From contig CACFOQ010000004.1 of NCBI GenBank assembly GCA_902567855.1, forward strand, positions 61,404 through 125,403: DNA of 64,000 nucleotides, in the 5' to 3' direction. The DNA is from an uncultured Alphaproteobacteria bacterium (GTDB lineage: Bacteria > Pseudomonadota > Alphaproteobacteria > HIMB59 > GCA-002718135). The notes below the pieces were generated by a model. That model worked only from the letters and a program-made list of their open reading frames with translations. It ran no database searches and was not told where the DNA came from. Within the stretch, counting starts at the first letter, position 1, and each line of letters starts with the position of its first letter. Positions 9,583 through 19,508 of the stretch are shown here, one piece after another. Made by a program: the position numbers and the translations under genes.

Positions 9583-11610
9583 TTATCTTAAACTTGCTTC
9601 AATGTTTCCACCATCTACAGTTATTATATTTCCTGTAGTTTTTTTTAATAATATTTGATTAAAAAAAGCATCAGCAACATCTTCAGCTAATACTTCTTGT
9701 TGTAATAAATTATTGCTCAAATATTGATCAGGAGATATATTTCTAGCTTTAGATCTTTGGGCAATAAATTTTTTTGTTAAAAGGCCACTTTGTATTCTAT
9801 CTGCATTAACCCCATTAACTCTAATATTATATTGACCACACTCTAAAGCATATTGTTTCATTAAAAAAAGTGTACTTGTTTTAGCCAAACCATAAGGTCC
9901 AAAATTTTTTCCAGGATTGACTGCTTGTTTAGAAATGTTAAACATAATAGAACCACCCATATCTTGTATTTTCATTATATTAACAATTTTTTGAGATATT
10001 TTTTGATGTGAAAAAAAATTAATATCAAAACTATCTTTGATAACTTTTTCATTAATAGATTCCATTGATCCTTGGAAAGCTACTCCTGCATTTGAAACTA
10101 AAATGTCTATACCTCCAAAATTTTTAATAACTTTGTTGATAGATTTTTGAATAGAATTATTATTAGTTATATCGCATTCAATACATAAACATTTATCAAA
10201 TAATTTTTGATTTTTATTATAATCAAAATACTTATCAAAAAGGACAATTTCTAAACCTTCGTTAATAAATTTTTTAGCTATAGCTTGGCCTATAGTCCCT
10301 GCACCACCTGTAATTAATGCTATACAACCTTCAAGAATATTTCTTTTTTGATTGTTTAGTTTGGATCTTTCTAAAGGCCAATATTCCATTTTAAAAATCT
10401 CTTTTTGATTAATTGATTTAAAATTTCCAACAAAGCAAGAATCAAGGATAGATTGTTTCATCGATAAAAAAATATCTTTTGAAATTTTAAGTTCTTTTTT
10501 ATTTCTTCCAATAGATAGATAACCAATACCTTGTAAAATAATAATTCTAGGAAGAGTGTCAGAAATTTTAGAATTTATAATTTGATTTTTATTTTTATGA
10601 AAATAATTAATATAATTTTGACAATATTTTTTTATTAAAACATTTAAATTATTTTTATTTTTATTAATTTTTAATAAATCTTTTTGTTTTATAATAAGGG
10701 GTTGTGATTTAATTCTAATGACATGATCAGGGGTTACTGGACCTTTTGTAAATAATCTATCAATATTTTCTAATAAGCTAAATTTAATATCATCTTTAGA
10801 AGAATTTAGATTAATGATCCATTTATTTTGATCTATTTGATAAAAAATTTTTCTACACTGAATTAACAAATCTAAAGAAAAATTATTTATATTATTTTTT
10901 TCATATTTATGTTTTCTTTTTTTGTTCTTAATATACTTTTCAGCTAAAGAAACATATTTTATCATTCTATCATAACTTTGTTTTGCATCATTCCCAAAAG
11001 TAAAAATTCCATGATTTAATAAAAGCAAACCTTCTACATTTTTATTTTTTTTAAAAATTTGAAAACATTTTTTAGCAAGTTGAAAACCAGGCATAATATA
11101 TGGAACAATAGCTAATTTCTTTCCAAATATTTTGTTTAAAACTTTTGGAGAGTTTTTTAAATTAACAAGACTTAAAATTGCATTTGAGTGTGTGTGATCA
11201 ACATATTTGTGTGGTAACAAAGCATGCAATAATGTTTCAACGGAAGGATTAGGTGAATTTGAGTCTAGTAAATTTAATCTAAGATAATTGACCATATTTT
11301 CATCTGACATTTTTCTTAAAGATGAAGTTTTTTTAAGTGGATCTAGATATAAACCTGGCATACCTAAATGATTAAGATTTGACATATCCCACCCGCTCCC
11401 CTTAACATAAATTACTTTTTTTAAATTGTTGAATAAATCTTTAGTTTCTAATTTAACTGAAGTATTTCCTCCACCATGTAAAACTAGTTTTTTTTCATTT
11501 CCAAGAAGATGTGTGGTATATATTCTTAAAGCTAAATCTTTATGAACATTTATCTTATTGTATTTTGAAATATATTTTTTTGCAGTATTTATATTCCATA
11601 AGTTTTTCAT
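9583..11610 (-). CDS. Bifunctional class II (AraD/RhaD-type) aldolase / short-chain dehydrogenase fusion
   Basis: N-terminal aldolase (HGGGNTSVK, HTHSNA, LLNHGIFTFG) and C-terminal SDR (ALITGGAGTIGQAIA, SNAG, YGLAK). Confidence 0.88.
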   Translation of the reverse strand: MKNLWNINTAKKYISKYNKINVHKDLALRIYTTHLLGNEKKLVLHGGGNTSVKLETKDLFNNLKKVIYVKGSGWDMSNLNHLGMPGLYLDPLKKTSSLRKMSDENMVNYLRLNLLDSNSPNPSVETLLHALLPHKYVDHTHSNAILSLVNLKNSPKVLNKIFGKKLAIVPYIMPGFQLAKKCFQIFKKNKNVEGLLLLNHGIFTFGNDAKQSYDRMIKYVSLAEKYIKNKKRKHKYEKNNINNFSLDLLIQCRKIFYQIDQNKWIINLNSSKDDIKFSLLENIDRLFTKGPVTPDHVIRIKSQPLIIKQKDLLKINKNKNNLNVLIKKYCQNYINYFHKNKNQIINSKISDTLPRIIILQGIGYLSIGRNKKELKISKDIFLSMKQSILDSCFVGNFKSINQKEIFKMEYWPLERSKLNNQKRNILEGCIALITGGAGTIGQAIAKKFINEGLEIVLFDKYFDYNKNQKLFDKCLCIECDITNNNSIQKSINKVIKNFGGIDILVSNAGVAFQGSMESINEKVIKDSFDINFFSHQKISQKIVNIMKIQDMGGSIMFNISKQAVNPGKNFGPYGLAKTSTLFLMKQYALECGQYNIRVNGVNADRIQSGLLTKKFIAQRSKARNISPDQYLSNNLLQQEVLAEDVADAFFNQILLKKTTGNIITVDGGNIEASLR

Positions 11611-11614
11611 AATA

Positions 11615-12691
11615 TTACTTTAGTCTATTAATTGAATCTTTATTAGGTTCAACAATTCCTTTTTCAGTTATTAATTTTGTTATATATTTAGCTGGAGTAA
11701 CGTCAAAAGCATAATTAATGCACTTTGCATTTTCAGGAATAATTTTAACTTTTGATATATTATTAAATTCATCCTTTCCTTCAATATATGATACTTCATC
11801 TGGACTTCTTTCTTCTATAGGAATATTTATAACTCCATTAGAAATTTCAAAATCTATACTAGAAATTGGCGCTGCAACATAAAAAGGTATTTTATTATCA
11901 TTTGCAGCCAAAGCTTTTAAATAAGTTCCAATTTTATTACATACATCACCATTTGAAGAAGTTCTATCAGTCCCAGTAATACAGAGATCTACTTTGCTAT
12001 GTTGCATCAAATGCCCTCCAACATTATCTACAATTAAAGTATTAGGGATATTTTCATTAATTAATTCCCAAGAAGTTAAATTAAAACCTTGATTTCTTGG
12101 TCTTGTTTCATCTACCCATACATGTAAAGGTATATCATTTCTTTTAGCTTTATATATAGGTGATAAAGCTGTTCCCCAATCTACAGTTGCCAACCATCCT
12201 GCATTACAATGAGTAAGAATATTAATAGTTGATTGTTTTTTTTCATAAAGTTTTTTAATTAATTTTAAACCATTTTCTCCAATAGCTTCACAGCATTCAA
12301 TATCATCTAATCTCATTTGATTAGCTAAATTTAAAATAGTATTTAGTAAATTATCATTATTTAAATTTTTTATTTTAGAAAAAATATAATCAATAGCCCA
12401 TGATAAATTAACCGCTGTTGGTCTCGTATTTTTAAGTTTAATTGATGCATCCTTAAGATAATTTGTGTCTGAATTTTCTCTAGCAGCTATATACATACCA
12501 TATGCTGCAGTAATTCCAATTAAAGGTGCTCCCCTTACTTGCATCTCTTGAATTGCAAAACAAACATCAGGCAAAGTATTTAGTTCAACAAATTTAATCT
12601 CGTGAGGTAATAATCTTTGATCAATAATTTTAACTTTATCTGATGAATCATCATACCATATGGTAGTTAAATGTTTATCTTTAACAATCAT
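11615..12691 (-). CDS. mtnA: S-methyl-5-thioribose-1-phosphate isomerase
   Basis: MQVRGAPLIGITAAYG, LTHCNAGWLATVDWGTAL, DETRPRNQG, TGTDRTSSNGDVCNKIGTY. Confidence 0.92.
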   Translation of the reverse strand: MIVKDKHLTTIWYDDSSDKVKIIDQRLLPHEIKFVELNTLPDVCFAIQEMQVRGAPLIGITAAYGMYIAARENSDTNYLKDASIKLKNTRPTAVNLSWAIDYIFSKIKNLNNDNLLNTILNLANQMRLDDIECCEAIGENGLKLIKKLYEKKQSTINILTHCNAGWLATVDWGTALSPIYKAKRNDIPLHVWVDETRPRNQGFNLTSWELINENIPNTLIVDNVGGHLMQHSKVDLCITGTDRTSSNGDVCNKIGTYLKALAANDNKIPFYVAAPISSIDFEISNGVINIPIEERSPDEVSYIEGKDEFNNISKVKIIPENAKCINYAFDVTPAKYITKLITEKGIVEPNKDSINRLK

Positions 12692-12694
12692 TTA

Positions 12695-13567
12695 TTATTT
12701 ATCCTTAAATCTCCTAAGAATATTTTTTAGTTGTTTTTCTTTATTAATATCCCAACTATCCCGTGGAGTAATAATTGAGGTATCCAAAATAGTTGAAGTA
12801 TTGTCATCACTAAAGTTAATATTTTTATAATAATAATCTGAAAAATCTTTTATAAAATTTTTTGATTTATCAACATTATCATTAAGTGTTTTTATTAATA
12901 AACTTAAATCAACACTATCATGTTCAGAATGCCAACAATCATAATCTGTAACCATTGATATAGAACAATAACGAATTTCAGCTTCTCTGGCTAATTTTGC
13001 TTCTGGCATATTAGTCATACCAATAACATCACAGTTGATTTTACGGTAAAGATTAGATTCAGCGTATGTAGAAAATTGAGGTCCTTCCATAGCTAAATAT
13101 GTTCCTCCATAAGAATAGGGATAATTAAGATCTGATAAAATTTTTTTACTAGCATCCATTAATACTTGTGACACAGGTTTTGCCATAGGAACGTGAGCTA
13201 CGATACCTTCATCAAAAAAACTTTTTTTTCTATTAATTGTTCTGTCAATAAATTGATCAATAATAACAAATGTACCTGGGTAAAGATTCTCTTTTAACGA
13301 TCCAACAGCAGATAATGAAATGATGTCAGTTACATTACATTGTTTTAAACAATCTATATTAGCTCTATAATTTATTGAAGATGGAGATAATTTATGTCCC
13401 TTTCCATGTCTAGATAGAAAAAAAATTTGATTACCTTGAAAGGTGCCTTTTATTATATTGTCTGATGGATTTCCCATTGAAGATGATAAATTTAAATATT
13501 CTATATTATTCAAGAATTCTAAATCATATAGTCCACTGCCTCCTATAAAACATAAAGAATTTTTCAT
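12695..13567 (-). CDS. mtnP: S-methyl-5'-thioadenosine phosphorylase
   Basis: FIGGSGLYDLEFL, SRHGKGHKLSPSSINYRANI, AMEGPQFSTYAES, GMTNMPEAKLAREAEI. Confidence 0.92.
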   Translation of the reverse strand: MKNSLCFIGGSGLYDLEFLNNIEYLNLSSSMGNPSDNIIKGTFQGNQIFFLSRHGKGHKLSPSSINYRANIDCLKQCNVTDIISLSAVGSLKENLYPGTFVIIDQFIDRTINRKKSFFDEGIVAHVPMAKPVSQVLMDASKKILSDLNYPYSYGGTYLAMEGPQFSTYAESNLYRKINCDVIGMTNMPEAKLAREAEIRYCSISMVTDYDCWHSEHDSVDLSLLIKTLNDNVDKSKNFIKDFSDYYYKNINFSDDNTSTILDTSIITPRDSWDINKEKQLKNILRRFKDK

Positions 13568-14397
13568 TTTTTTGGTCCTATATTTTGTATTACTTTAATT
13601 GTAGCTTTTGTTATATTTTTAACTGTAGGTTTTATTAATTGCAATCTATCAAATGTTTTTTTATTTTTTTTTATATTATCTTTTAGTGATTCACCTGCAA
13701 TCATCCTTAATTCAGTACCTATATTAAATTTAGCAACTTTAGTATTTCTAGCAATTTTTTTTCTCAGATTATAAGATATTCCACTACTACCATGTAAGAC
13801 TAAAGGAATATTAGATAATTTTTCTATTTGTTTGATTTTATTATAATCTATTTTAGCAATTTTAGATGTTTGTAGATGTGTATTTCCTACAGAAATTGCC
13901 ATTGCATCAATTCCACTTTCATTACTAAATTTTTTTGCTTCAAAAAGAGTTGTCCCTTCTGAATTAATCCCTTTGTGATATCCAACTAATCCAACCTCTC
14001 CTTCAAGAGAAACGTTATAACTTTTTGTTATTTTTGCAATTTTTGAAGTTATTTTTATATTTTCTTTTAATGATAATTTAGAACCGTCATACATTACTGA
14101 TGTAAATCCAGAATCTATACCTTCTTTACATTCTTTTAATGTATAACTATGATCAATATGGCAACATATAGGAATTTTAGTTTGATCGGCTAAATGCCTA
14201 AACATTTTGCCAAGAACTGGTATAGGTGTATGTGCTCTGCAAGAGGGGCCAGCTTGCAATATTATAGGAATTTTTGTTTGTTCCGCAGCTTCTACAAAGG
14301 CAAGCGCATCTTCCCATCCCAATACTACTAAACCAGCTATTGCATAATTATATTTATTTGCTTTATTTAATAGTTTGCTAAGTGTAACTGCAGTCAT
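13564..14397 (-). CDS. Class II fructose-bisphosphate aldolase family protein (KbaY/IolJ-like)
   Basis: HIDHSYTLKECKEGIDSGFTSVMYDGS, GEVG, HGSSGI. Confidence 0.8.
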   Translation of the reverse strand: MTAVTLSKLLNKANKYNYAIAGLVVLGWEDALAFVEAAEQTKIPIILQAGPSCRAHTPIPVLGKMFRHLADQTKIPICCHIDHSYTLKECKEGIDSGFTSVMYDGSKLSLKENIKITSKIAKITKSYNVSLEGEVGLVGYHKGINSEGTTLFEAKKFSNESGIDAMAISVGNTHLQTSKIAKIDYNKIKQIEKLSNIPLVLHGSSGISYNLRKKIARNTKVAKFNIGTELRMIAGESLKDNIKKNKKTFDRLQLIKPTVKNITKATIKVIQNIGPKK

Positions 14398-15233
14398 TTA
14401 TACTTTGCAATCATATCTTTTATACCAGGTATAGTTTCAATTTGATATGCATGATCAGGATGAAAGTATTGAACAAGAGATCTTTGAGACAAACCTCCTA
14501 AAATTGTAAAATAATACATTTCATAACCTGGAGCTACCACACATGGATGATATCCTTTATCTATGACAATAGTTGAACTATCAATTATATGTTCTGCCTT
14601 ACCTATTTTTTCTTCAACTTGTTGAAACAATTGAAATCCAAAACCATTATTAGGTCGGAAACGATAGTTATATGTTTCATCGTGACGTGTCTCATCTGGC
14701 AATCTATCAGTATCATGTTTGTGAGGAGGAAAGCCAGACCAGCCACCCTGACCAACAGTATACAATTCATTACATAATAATCTTCCAACTTTGTCATGAT
14801 GCTTAGTGCCTAAAATATGTTTTATTTTTCTATGTGTTTTTGTATCATCCGAGCCGTATTGAACCATATCAATTTCATCTGATCTAACGGCAAAAGGTTC
14901 TAAAGTTTTTTCAAATTTTGCTCCTGCAATAAAAACTTCAGAATCGTTAATTGCAACAAAAGAAGCTTTAACTCCAGAGGGTACATAAACTCCTTCAGGT
15001 TCTCCATCCCAAACATCTAAAGTTCTATTACCTAAATTATTTGTCTCAAATCCTTCTATATTAACATTAATCGAACCTGTAGCTGGCACGATACAAGTTT
15101 CGTATCCTGGAGTTATGTATTCAAAACTTTGATCTTTTTTTAATTTCACAATATTAAAATAGTTTAGTGGAACTTTTTTGTCATCAATATCAACAATAGG
15201 TTTATTTTTATTATCAAAAGGTGGTATGTGCAT
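14394..15233 (-). CDS. iolB: 5-deoxy-glucuronate isomerase
   Basis: WSGFPPHKHDTDRLPDETRHDETYNYRFRPNNGFGFQ. Confidence 0.9.
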   Translation of the reverse strand: MHIPPFDNKNKPIVDIDDKKVPLNYFNIVKLKKDQSFEYITPGYETCIVPATGSINVNIEGFETNNLGNRTLDVWDGEPEGVYVPSGVKASFVAINDSEVFIAGAKFEKTLEPFAVRSDEIDMVQYGSDDTKTHRKIKHILGTKHHDKVGRLLCNELYTVGQGGWSGFPPHKHDTDRLPDETRHDETYNYRFRPNNGFGFQLFQQVEEKIGKAEHIIDSSTIVIDKGYHPCVVAPGYEMYYFTILGGLSQRSLVQYFHPDHAYQIETIPGIKDMIAKYK

Positions 15234-16222
15234 TATTTTTCTCCTTCACTCATTTTATTATCTTTTATAAAATCCAAAATTTCTTCTAAATTAGGCATTG
15301 CTGGTGAACATCCTACTTTTGTAACAACTATTGCTGCAGCAGCTGAACCTATTTCAATTGATTTTTCTATATCATAATCTTTTAATAAAGCACCAATTAA
15401 AGCGCCCATAAATGCGTCTCCAGCTCCAGTAGGTTTAAGAGGGGTAACAGGAAATATTCCTTTATAAATTTCTTTATTTTCTACAAAAGTAATAGATCCT
15501 TTTTCACCTTTTTTATAAATTATTAAATCACAAATAGATGAAAGTTTTTTAGCAAAATTGAAACCTTCTTTATATTTACCTGCAAGAATTCCAAATTCTT
15601 CATCATTGCCTATTACACCTGAACAATTTTTAATTGCAATATTATATATTTCAGACGCTTTTTCATCTGACTCCCAAGTATATGGTCTATAATCAATATC
15701 CATAACTACTGGAATGTTATTTTTTTTTGCTATTTCTAAAGAATATAGAACCGCACTTCGTGAAGGTTCAGCAGCTAAAGATGTTCCTGTTATCAGAATA
15801 AAATCAAAATTTTGAATTTGAGCTGATACAATATCTTGATGATTAAGAAAAAGATCAGCAGCATTGTGTCTATATATTATTGATTGATGATCTTTTATTG
15901 TTGATTCAACAATCGCAAAAGAAATTCTAGCTTCTTTTTTTTCAAGTTTGATTAAATTTTTATTAATTCCATATAAATCTAATTGATTTAAAACTAATTT
16001 ACCTAATGCATCATCTGAAACTCTTGTAAGTAAAGAACAAGAACCTCCGAATTTTACAAGTTCTACTCCCATATTAGCAGAAGAACCACCTAAATGACTA
16101 ACAAAATTAGTTGCTTGTTCAGTCTTAGTGCCAGGAGGATCAGGATATATATCAATACCCGCTCTTCCTATAAGTAAAAAATTATTTTTTTTAATTTTTG
16201 AAATTAAAAATTTCAATGACAT
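15233..16222 (-). CDS. iolC: PfkB-family 5-dehydro-2-deoxygluconokinase
   Basis: GRAGIDIYPD, LGGSSANMGVEL, PTGAGDAFMGALIGAL PfkB motifs; next to iolB. Confidence 0.85.
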   Translation of the reverse strand: MSLKFLISKIKKNNFLLIGRAGIDIYPDPPGTKTEQATNFVSHLGGSSANMGVELVKFGGSCSLLTRVSDDALGKLVLNQLDLYGINKNLIKLEKKEARISFAIVESTIKDHQSIIYRHNAADLFLNHQDIVSAQIQNFDFILITGTSLAAEPSRSAVLYSLEIAKKNNIPVVMDIDYRPYTWESDEKASEIYNIAIKNCSGVIGNDEEFGILAGKYKEGFNFAKKLSSICDLIIYKKGEKGSITFVENKEIYKGIFPVTPLKPTGAGDAFMGALIGALLKDYDIEKSIEIGSAAAAIVVTKVGCSPAMPNLEEILDFIKDNKMSEGEK

Positions 16223-16228
16223 TAAAAA

Positions 16229-16570
16229 TTACTTACTTTTCATATCAAGAACATCAGCATCATATTGAAATGAATCAATGTCATCAATGCATCCAATATT
16301 TACACCTATCCCATTTGGATCGGATTTTCTTTGATGGTGAGTGTATATTCCACAATTTTTACAAAAATAATGTTTAGCAACATTTGTTCCAAATTGATAT
16401 GTAGATAAGTTTTCTGCTCCAGAAATTGAAATTAATGCATCTTTAGGAAGAATATTCATTTTAGCATTTTTTCTTTTACAAATAGAACAATTACATTGTT
16501 TGACAATTTTTAGGTCTGTTTCGAGAAGTAATTTGACATTTCCACAATGACATGAAGCACTATATTTCAT
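16229..16570 (-). CDS. GFA family (glutathione-dependent formaldehyde-activating enzyme-like) protein
   Basis: CHCGNV, CNCSIC, FCKNCGIYTHHQ zinc motifs. Confidence 0.85.
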   Translation of the reverse strand: MKYSASCHCGNVKLLLETDLKIVKQCNCSICKRKNAKMNILPKDALISISGAENLSTYQFGTNVAKHYFCKNCGIYTHHQRKSDPNGIGVNIGCIDDIDSFQYDADVLDMKSK

Positions 16571-16614
16571 ATAACTGTTTTAACATGTATCTAAAAATAA
16601 TATAATAAATAATT

Positions 16615-17235
16615 ATGAAAAAAAATATTGAAGGCATAATTCATAGGCCATTTGCACCCCCAATAGGTCAATATAGTTTAACAGAAAAGTCTACTGAAGA
16701 AATTAATAAATATATTGATAACTTACGAACAAATAAAAAGGAAATTCAAATTAATAATTATGGTGATAAATTAGCTGGTGAAATTACTCATGAAATCTCA
16801 TTATCAAATGAATTTTTATCTAAATTTTTATTAGATGAATTAGCTGGTAATGTTCACAATTATGTTAAATCATGCATAGGTAAAGAAATTACCAAGTTTA
16901 ATATAAAAGAATGTTGGGTTGTTTGTCAGTATCAAAATGATTATAATCCTATTCATTGGCATAGCGGACATGTATCAGGTGTTGCATATTTAAAAGTTCC
17001 AAAAAGTTTTGGAGAATCAATAAAAAAAGAGAATAGAAATGGAAGAATAGCTTTTATTCATGGATCAAGACAATTTTTGTCTAAATCCTCAATAGAGTTT
17101 ACTCCATCAGTAACAGACTTATATCTTTTTCCAAGTTATTTAATGCATACAGTATATCCATTTAAATCAAAAGATGAAAGAAGATCAATTGCATTTAATG
17201 CTTTCATAGATGATGAATTTGTAAATAAAATTTAG
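16615..17235 (+). CDS. Putative 2OG-Fe(II) oxygenase (marine phage-like family)
   Basis: NPIHWHSGHVSGVAYLKVP ... FPSYLMHTVYPF ... RRSIAFNAF. Confidence 0.65.
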   Translation: MKKNIEGIIHRPFAPPIGQYSLTEKSTEEINKYIDNLRTNKKEIQINNYGDKLAGEITHEISLSNEFLSKFLLDELAGNVHNYVKSCIGKEITKFNIKECWVVCQYQNDYNPIHWHSGHVSGVAYLKVPKSFGESIKKENRNGRIAFIHGSRQFLSKSSIEFTPSVTDLYLFPSYLMHTVYPFKSKDERRSIAFNAFIDDEFVNKI

Positions 17236-17249
17236 TTTATTTTTAAATT

Positions 17250-17325
17250 TGGCGCGCCCGAAATGATTCGAACATTTGACCTACCGCTTAGAAGGCGGTT
17301 GCTCTATCCACTGAGCTACGGGCGC
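17250..17325 (-). tRNA. tRNA-Arg(TCT)
   Basis: Reverse strand GCGCCCGTAGCTCAGTGGATAGAGC...CTTCTAA...CGGGCGC GCCA. Confidence 0.93.
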
Positions 17326-17371
17326 AATAAAATTATTAATATATTAAATTATTTAAAAGTACAAATATACT

Positions 17372-17677
17372 TTAATGAGTCCATGGTTCTTTTCTATTAG
17401 TGTCAAAATTAGATGCATAAGATTTAATTTTAACTTTTCTTTTTTTAGGTTCTTCTACAAAATATTGATATTTATTTTTAATGGCCCAATTAACTGCTTG
17501 TTCTTTTGTATCAAAAAAAATTTTTATTTGAGATTGAGTATCTAAGGAGCTATTCCAACCCATTAAAGTGTCCTTTCTTGTATCAATATCAGAAATAAAT
17601 TCTGCTAACCATTTTTTTGTATTTTTATTACCTGATTGCATCGCAGTTTTAGCAGGTTTATATATTTTGATAGTCAT
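17372..17677 (-). CDS. NDUFS4-like accessory subunit of NADH dehydrogenase (ETC complex I subunit)
   Basis: IYKPAKTAMQSG...WLAEF...DTLMGWNSSLDT...F.TKEQAVNWA. Confidence 0.85.
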   Translation of the reverse strand: MTIKIYKPAKTAMQSGNKNTKKWLAEFISDIDTRKDTLMGWNSSLDTQSQIKIFFDTKEQAVNWAIKNKYQYFVEEPKKRKVKIKSYASNFDTNRKEPWTH

Positions 17678-19464
17678 TATTTAAATCCTACTTCAAAAAA
17701 TTTATCTTTATAATTTATATAATTAGAAGCACCAGATAAAATATTTTCTTTTAAAAAATTCGTTTTAGGAATAATTTTTTGAAAATAATATATCCCTGTT
17801 TCAATTTTTGATTCAAAAAAATCTGATTTATTAACAGAATTTTTATTATATGATATTTCTAAAATCTTTAACCACATAAATCCAACAGCAACATATGAAA
17901 ACATTTCTAAATACTCTACTGCTGCACCATTTTTTTCTGATATCTTATTTTTATCAAACGATTGAAAAAGATCAGTAACATCTATTAAATCTTTAAAAGA
18001 TTGTTTAAATTGATTAATTTCTTTTTGAATATCTTTATTATTAGATATATTTGATATATATTCTTCAATTAGTCTAAAAAAATTTTTAATGAGTTCACCT
18101 TTATTAATTTCCATTTTTCTTCCTATTAAATCTAAAGCTTGAATCCCATTTGTTCCTTCATATATTGGAGCAATTCTAGCATCTCTAACAAATTGCTCCA
18201 TTCCATGATCTTTAATGTATCCATGTCCACCATAAATTTGTAGTGCCAAATTAGAAGAATAACATCCAATATCAGTTGCAAAAGATTTTAAAATTGGTGT
18301 CATTAATGAAACGATATTATCACAATCAGAAATAGTTTTTTTATCAGTTGAAGAGTTTGCTAAATCAAAATGATAACCTGTCCAAAGCATTAAAGCTCTA
18401 ATACCTTCATTAAGTGATTTCATTTGCAATAGATTCTTTCTAATTTCTGGATGCACTATAATTGGATCAGCTATATTTTTACTGTCTGGACTTTTTCCTT
18501 GAAGTCTCTCTTTAGTATAATAAAGAGCAGATTGATAAGCGGCCTCTGAAATACCTAGTCCTTGACTCCCTACAAATATTCTAGCTCCATTCATCATTAT
18601 AAACATAGCTTTCATACCTTTATTCAAATCACCTACAAGCCATCCAGTTGAGTCATTAAAATGCATGACACATGTAGGACTTGCATTAATACCAAGTTTT
18701 TTTTCAATTGAACCACATTCTAAATTATTTTTTAATCCAATATTACCATCTTTATCTAGAGAATATTTAGGTACCAAAAATAAACTTATTCCTTTTATTC
18801 CTTTTGGTGCGTTGGGAGTTCTTGCTAAAACTAAATGTATTATATTTTTACTTAAGTCGTGTTCTCCACATGTAATAAATATTTTGGTTCCTGAGATTTT
18901 ATAGGATCCATCTTCTTGCGGTAATGCCATTGTTTTGCATAAACCTAAATCTGTTCCACATTGTGGCTCAGTTAAATTCATTGTACCTGACCATTCCCCA
19001 GAAGTTAATTTAGGTAGATATAAATTTTTTAAATCTTGAGTTGCACTTTTTTCAATAGCATCAATAGCATTAGAGGTTAAGCCAGGATATAGTCCAAATG
19101 ACATATTAGAAGAACTTATCATTTCATCAAGTATCATATTCATAAAATATGGAAGGTTTTGCCCACCATAATCTTCAGATACTTTTATTCCTTGCCATCC
19201 ATTTTCAGTAAAAAGTTTATAAGCTTCTTTGAAGCCTTGGGGTGTATATACATTTCCTTTATCAAATTTACAGCCCTCTTGATCTCCTACTTGATTGAGT
19301 GGCAATAATGTTTCTTCACAAATTTTAGCCGCTTCTTCAATTACCAACTCTAAATCATTAATTTCAAGATCTTTTTTAGCTATAATAGGATCTTCTTTTG
19401 ATAGTTTTAAAAAATCATTTATTAAAAATTTAATATCATTAAGAGGTGCTTTATAAATTTGCAT
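17677..19464 (-). CDS. Acyl-CoA dehydrogenase (large, with C-terminal extension)
   Basis: NLTEPQCGTDLGL, YGGHGYIKDHGMEQFVRDARIAPIYEGTNGIQALDLIGRK. Confidence 0.9.
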   Translation of the reverse strand: MQIYKAPLNDIKFLINDFLKLSKEDPIIAKKDLEINDLELVIEEAAKICEETLLPLNQVGDQEGCKFDKGNVYTPQGFKEAYKLFTENGWQGIKVSEDYGGQNLPYFMNMILDEMISSSNMSFGLYPGLTSNAIDAIEKSATQDLKNLYLPKLTSGEWSGTMNLTEPQCGTDLGLCKTMALPQEDGSYKISGTKIFITCGEHDLSKNIIHLVLARTPNAPKGIKGISLFLVPKYSLDKDGNIGLKNNLECGSIEKKLGINASPTCVMHFNDSTGWLVGDLNKGMKAMFIMMNGARIFVGSQGLGISEAAYQSALYYTKERLQGKSPDSKNIADPIIVHPEIRKNLLQMKSLNEGIRALMLWTGYHFDLANSSTDKKTISDCDNIVSLMTPILKSFATDIGCYSSNLALQIYGGHGYIKDHGMEQFVRDARIAPIYEGTNGIQALDLIGRKMEINKGELIKNFFRLIEEYISNISNNKDIQKEINQFKQSFKDLIDVTDLFQSFDKNKISEKNGAAVEYLEMFSYVAVGFMWLKILEISYNKNSVNKSDFFESKIETGIYYFQKIIPKTNFLKENILSGASNYINYKDKFFEVGFK

Positions 19465-19508
19465 TGCTATCTACTATATATATATTTTTTTTAAAAAATT
19501 TAGATAAA

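Noticed and set aside
14589-14797. Overlapping small ORFs (62 and 64 aa) within iolB
   Set aside because: Both lie inside a strongly supported iolB reading frame; no start context or domain support.
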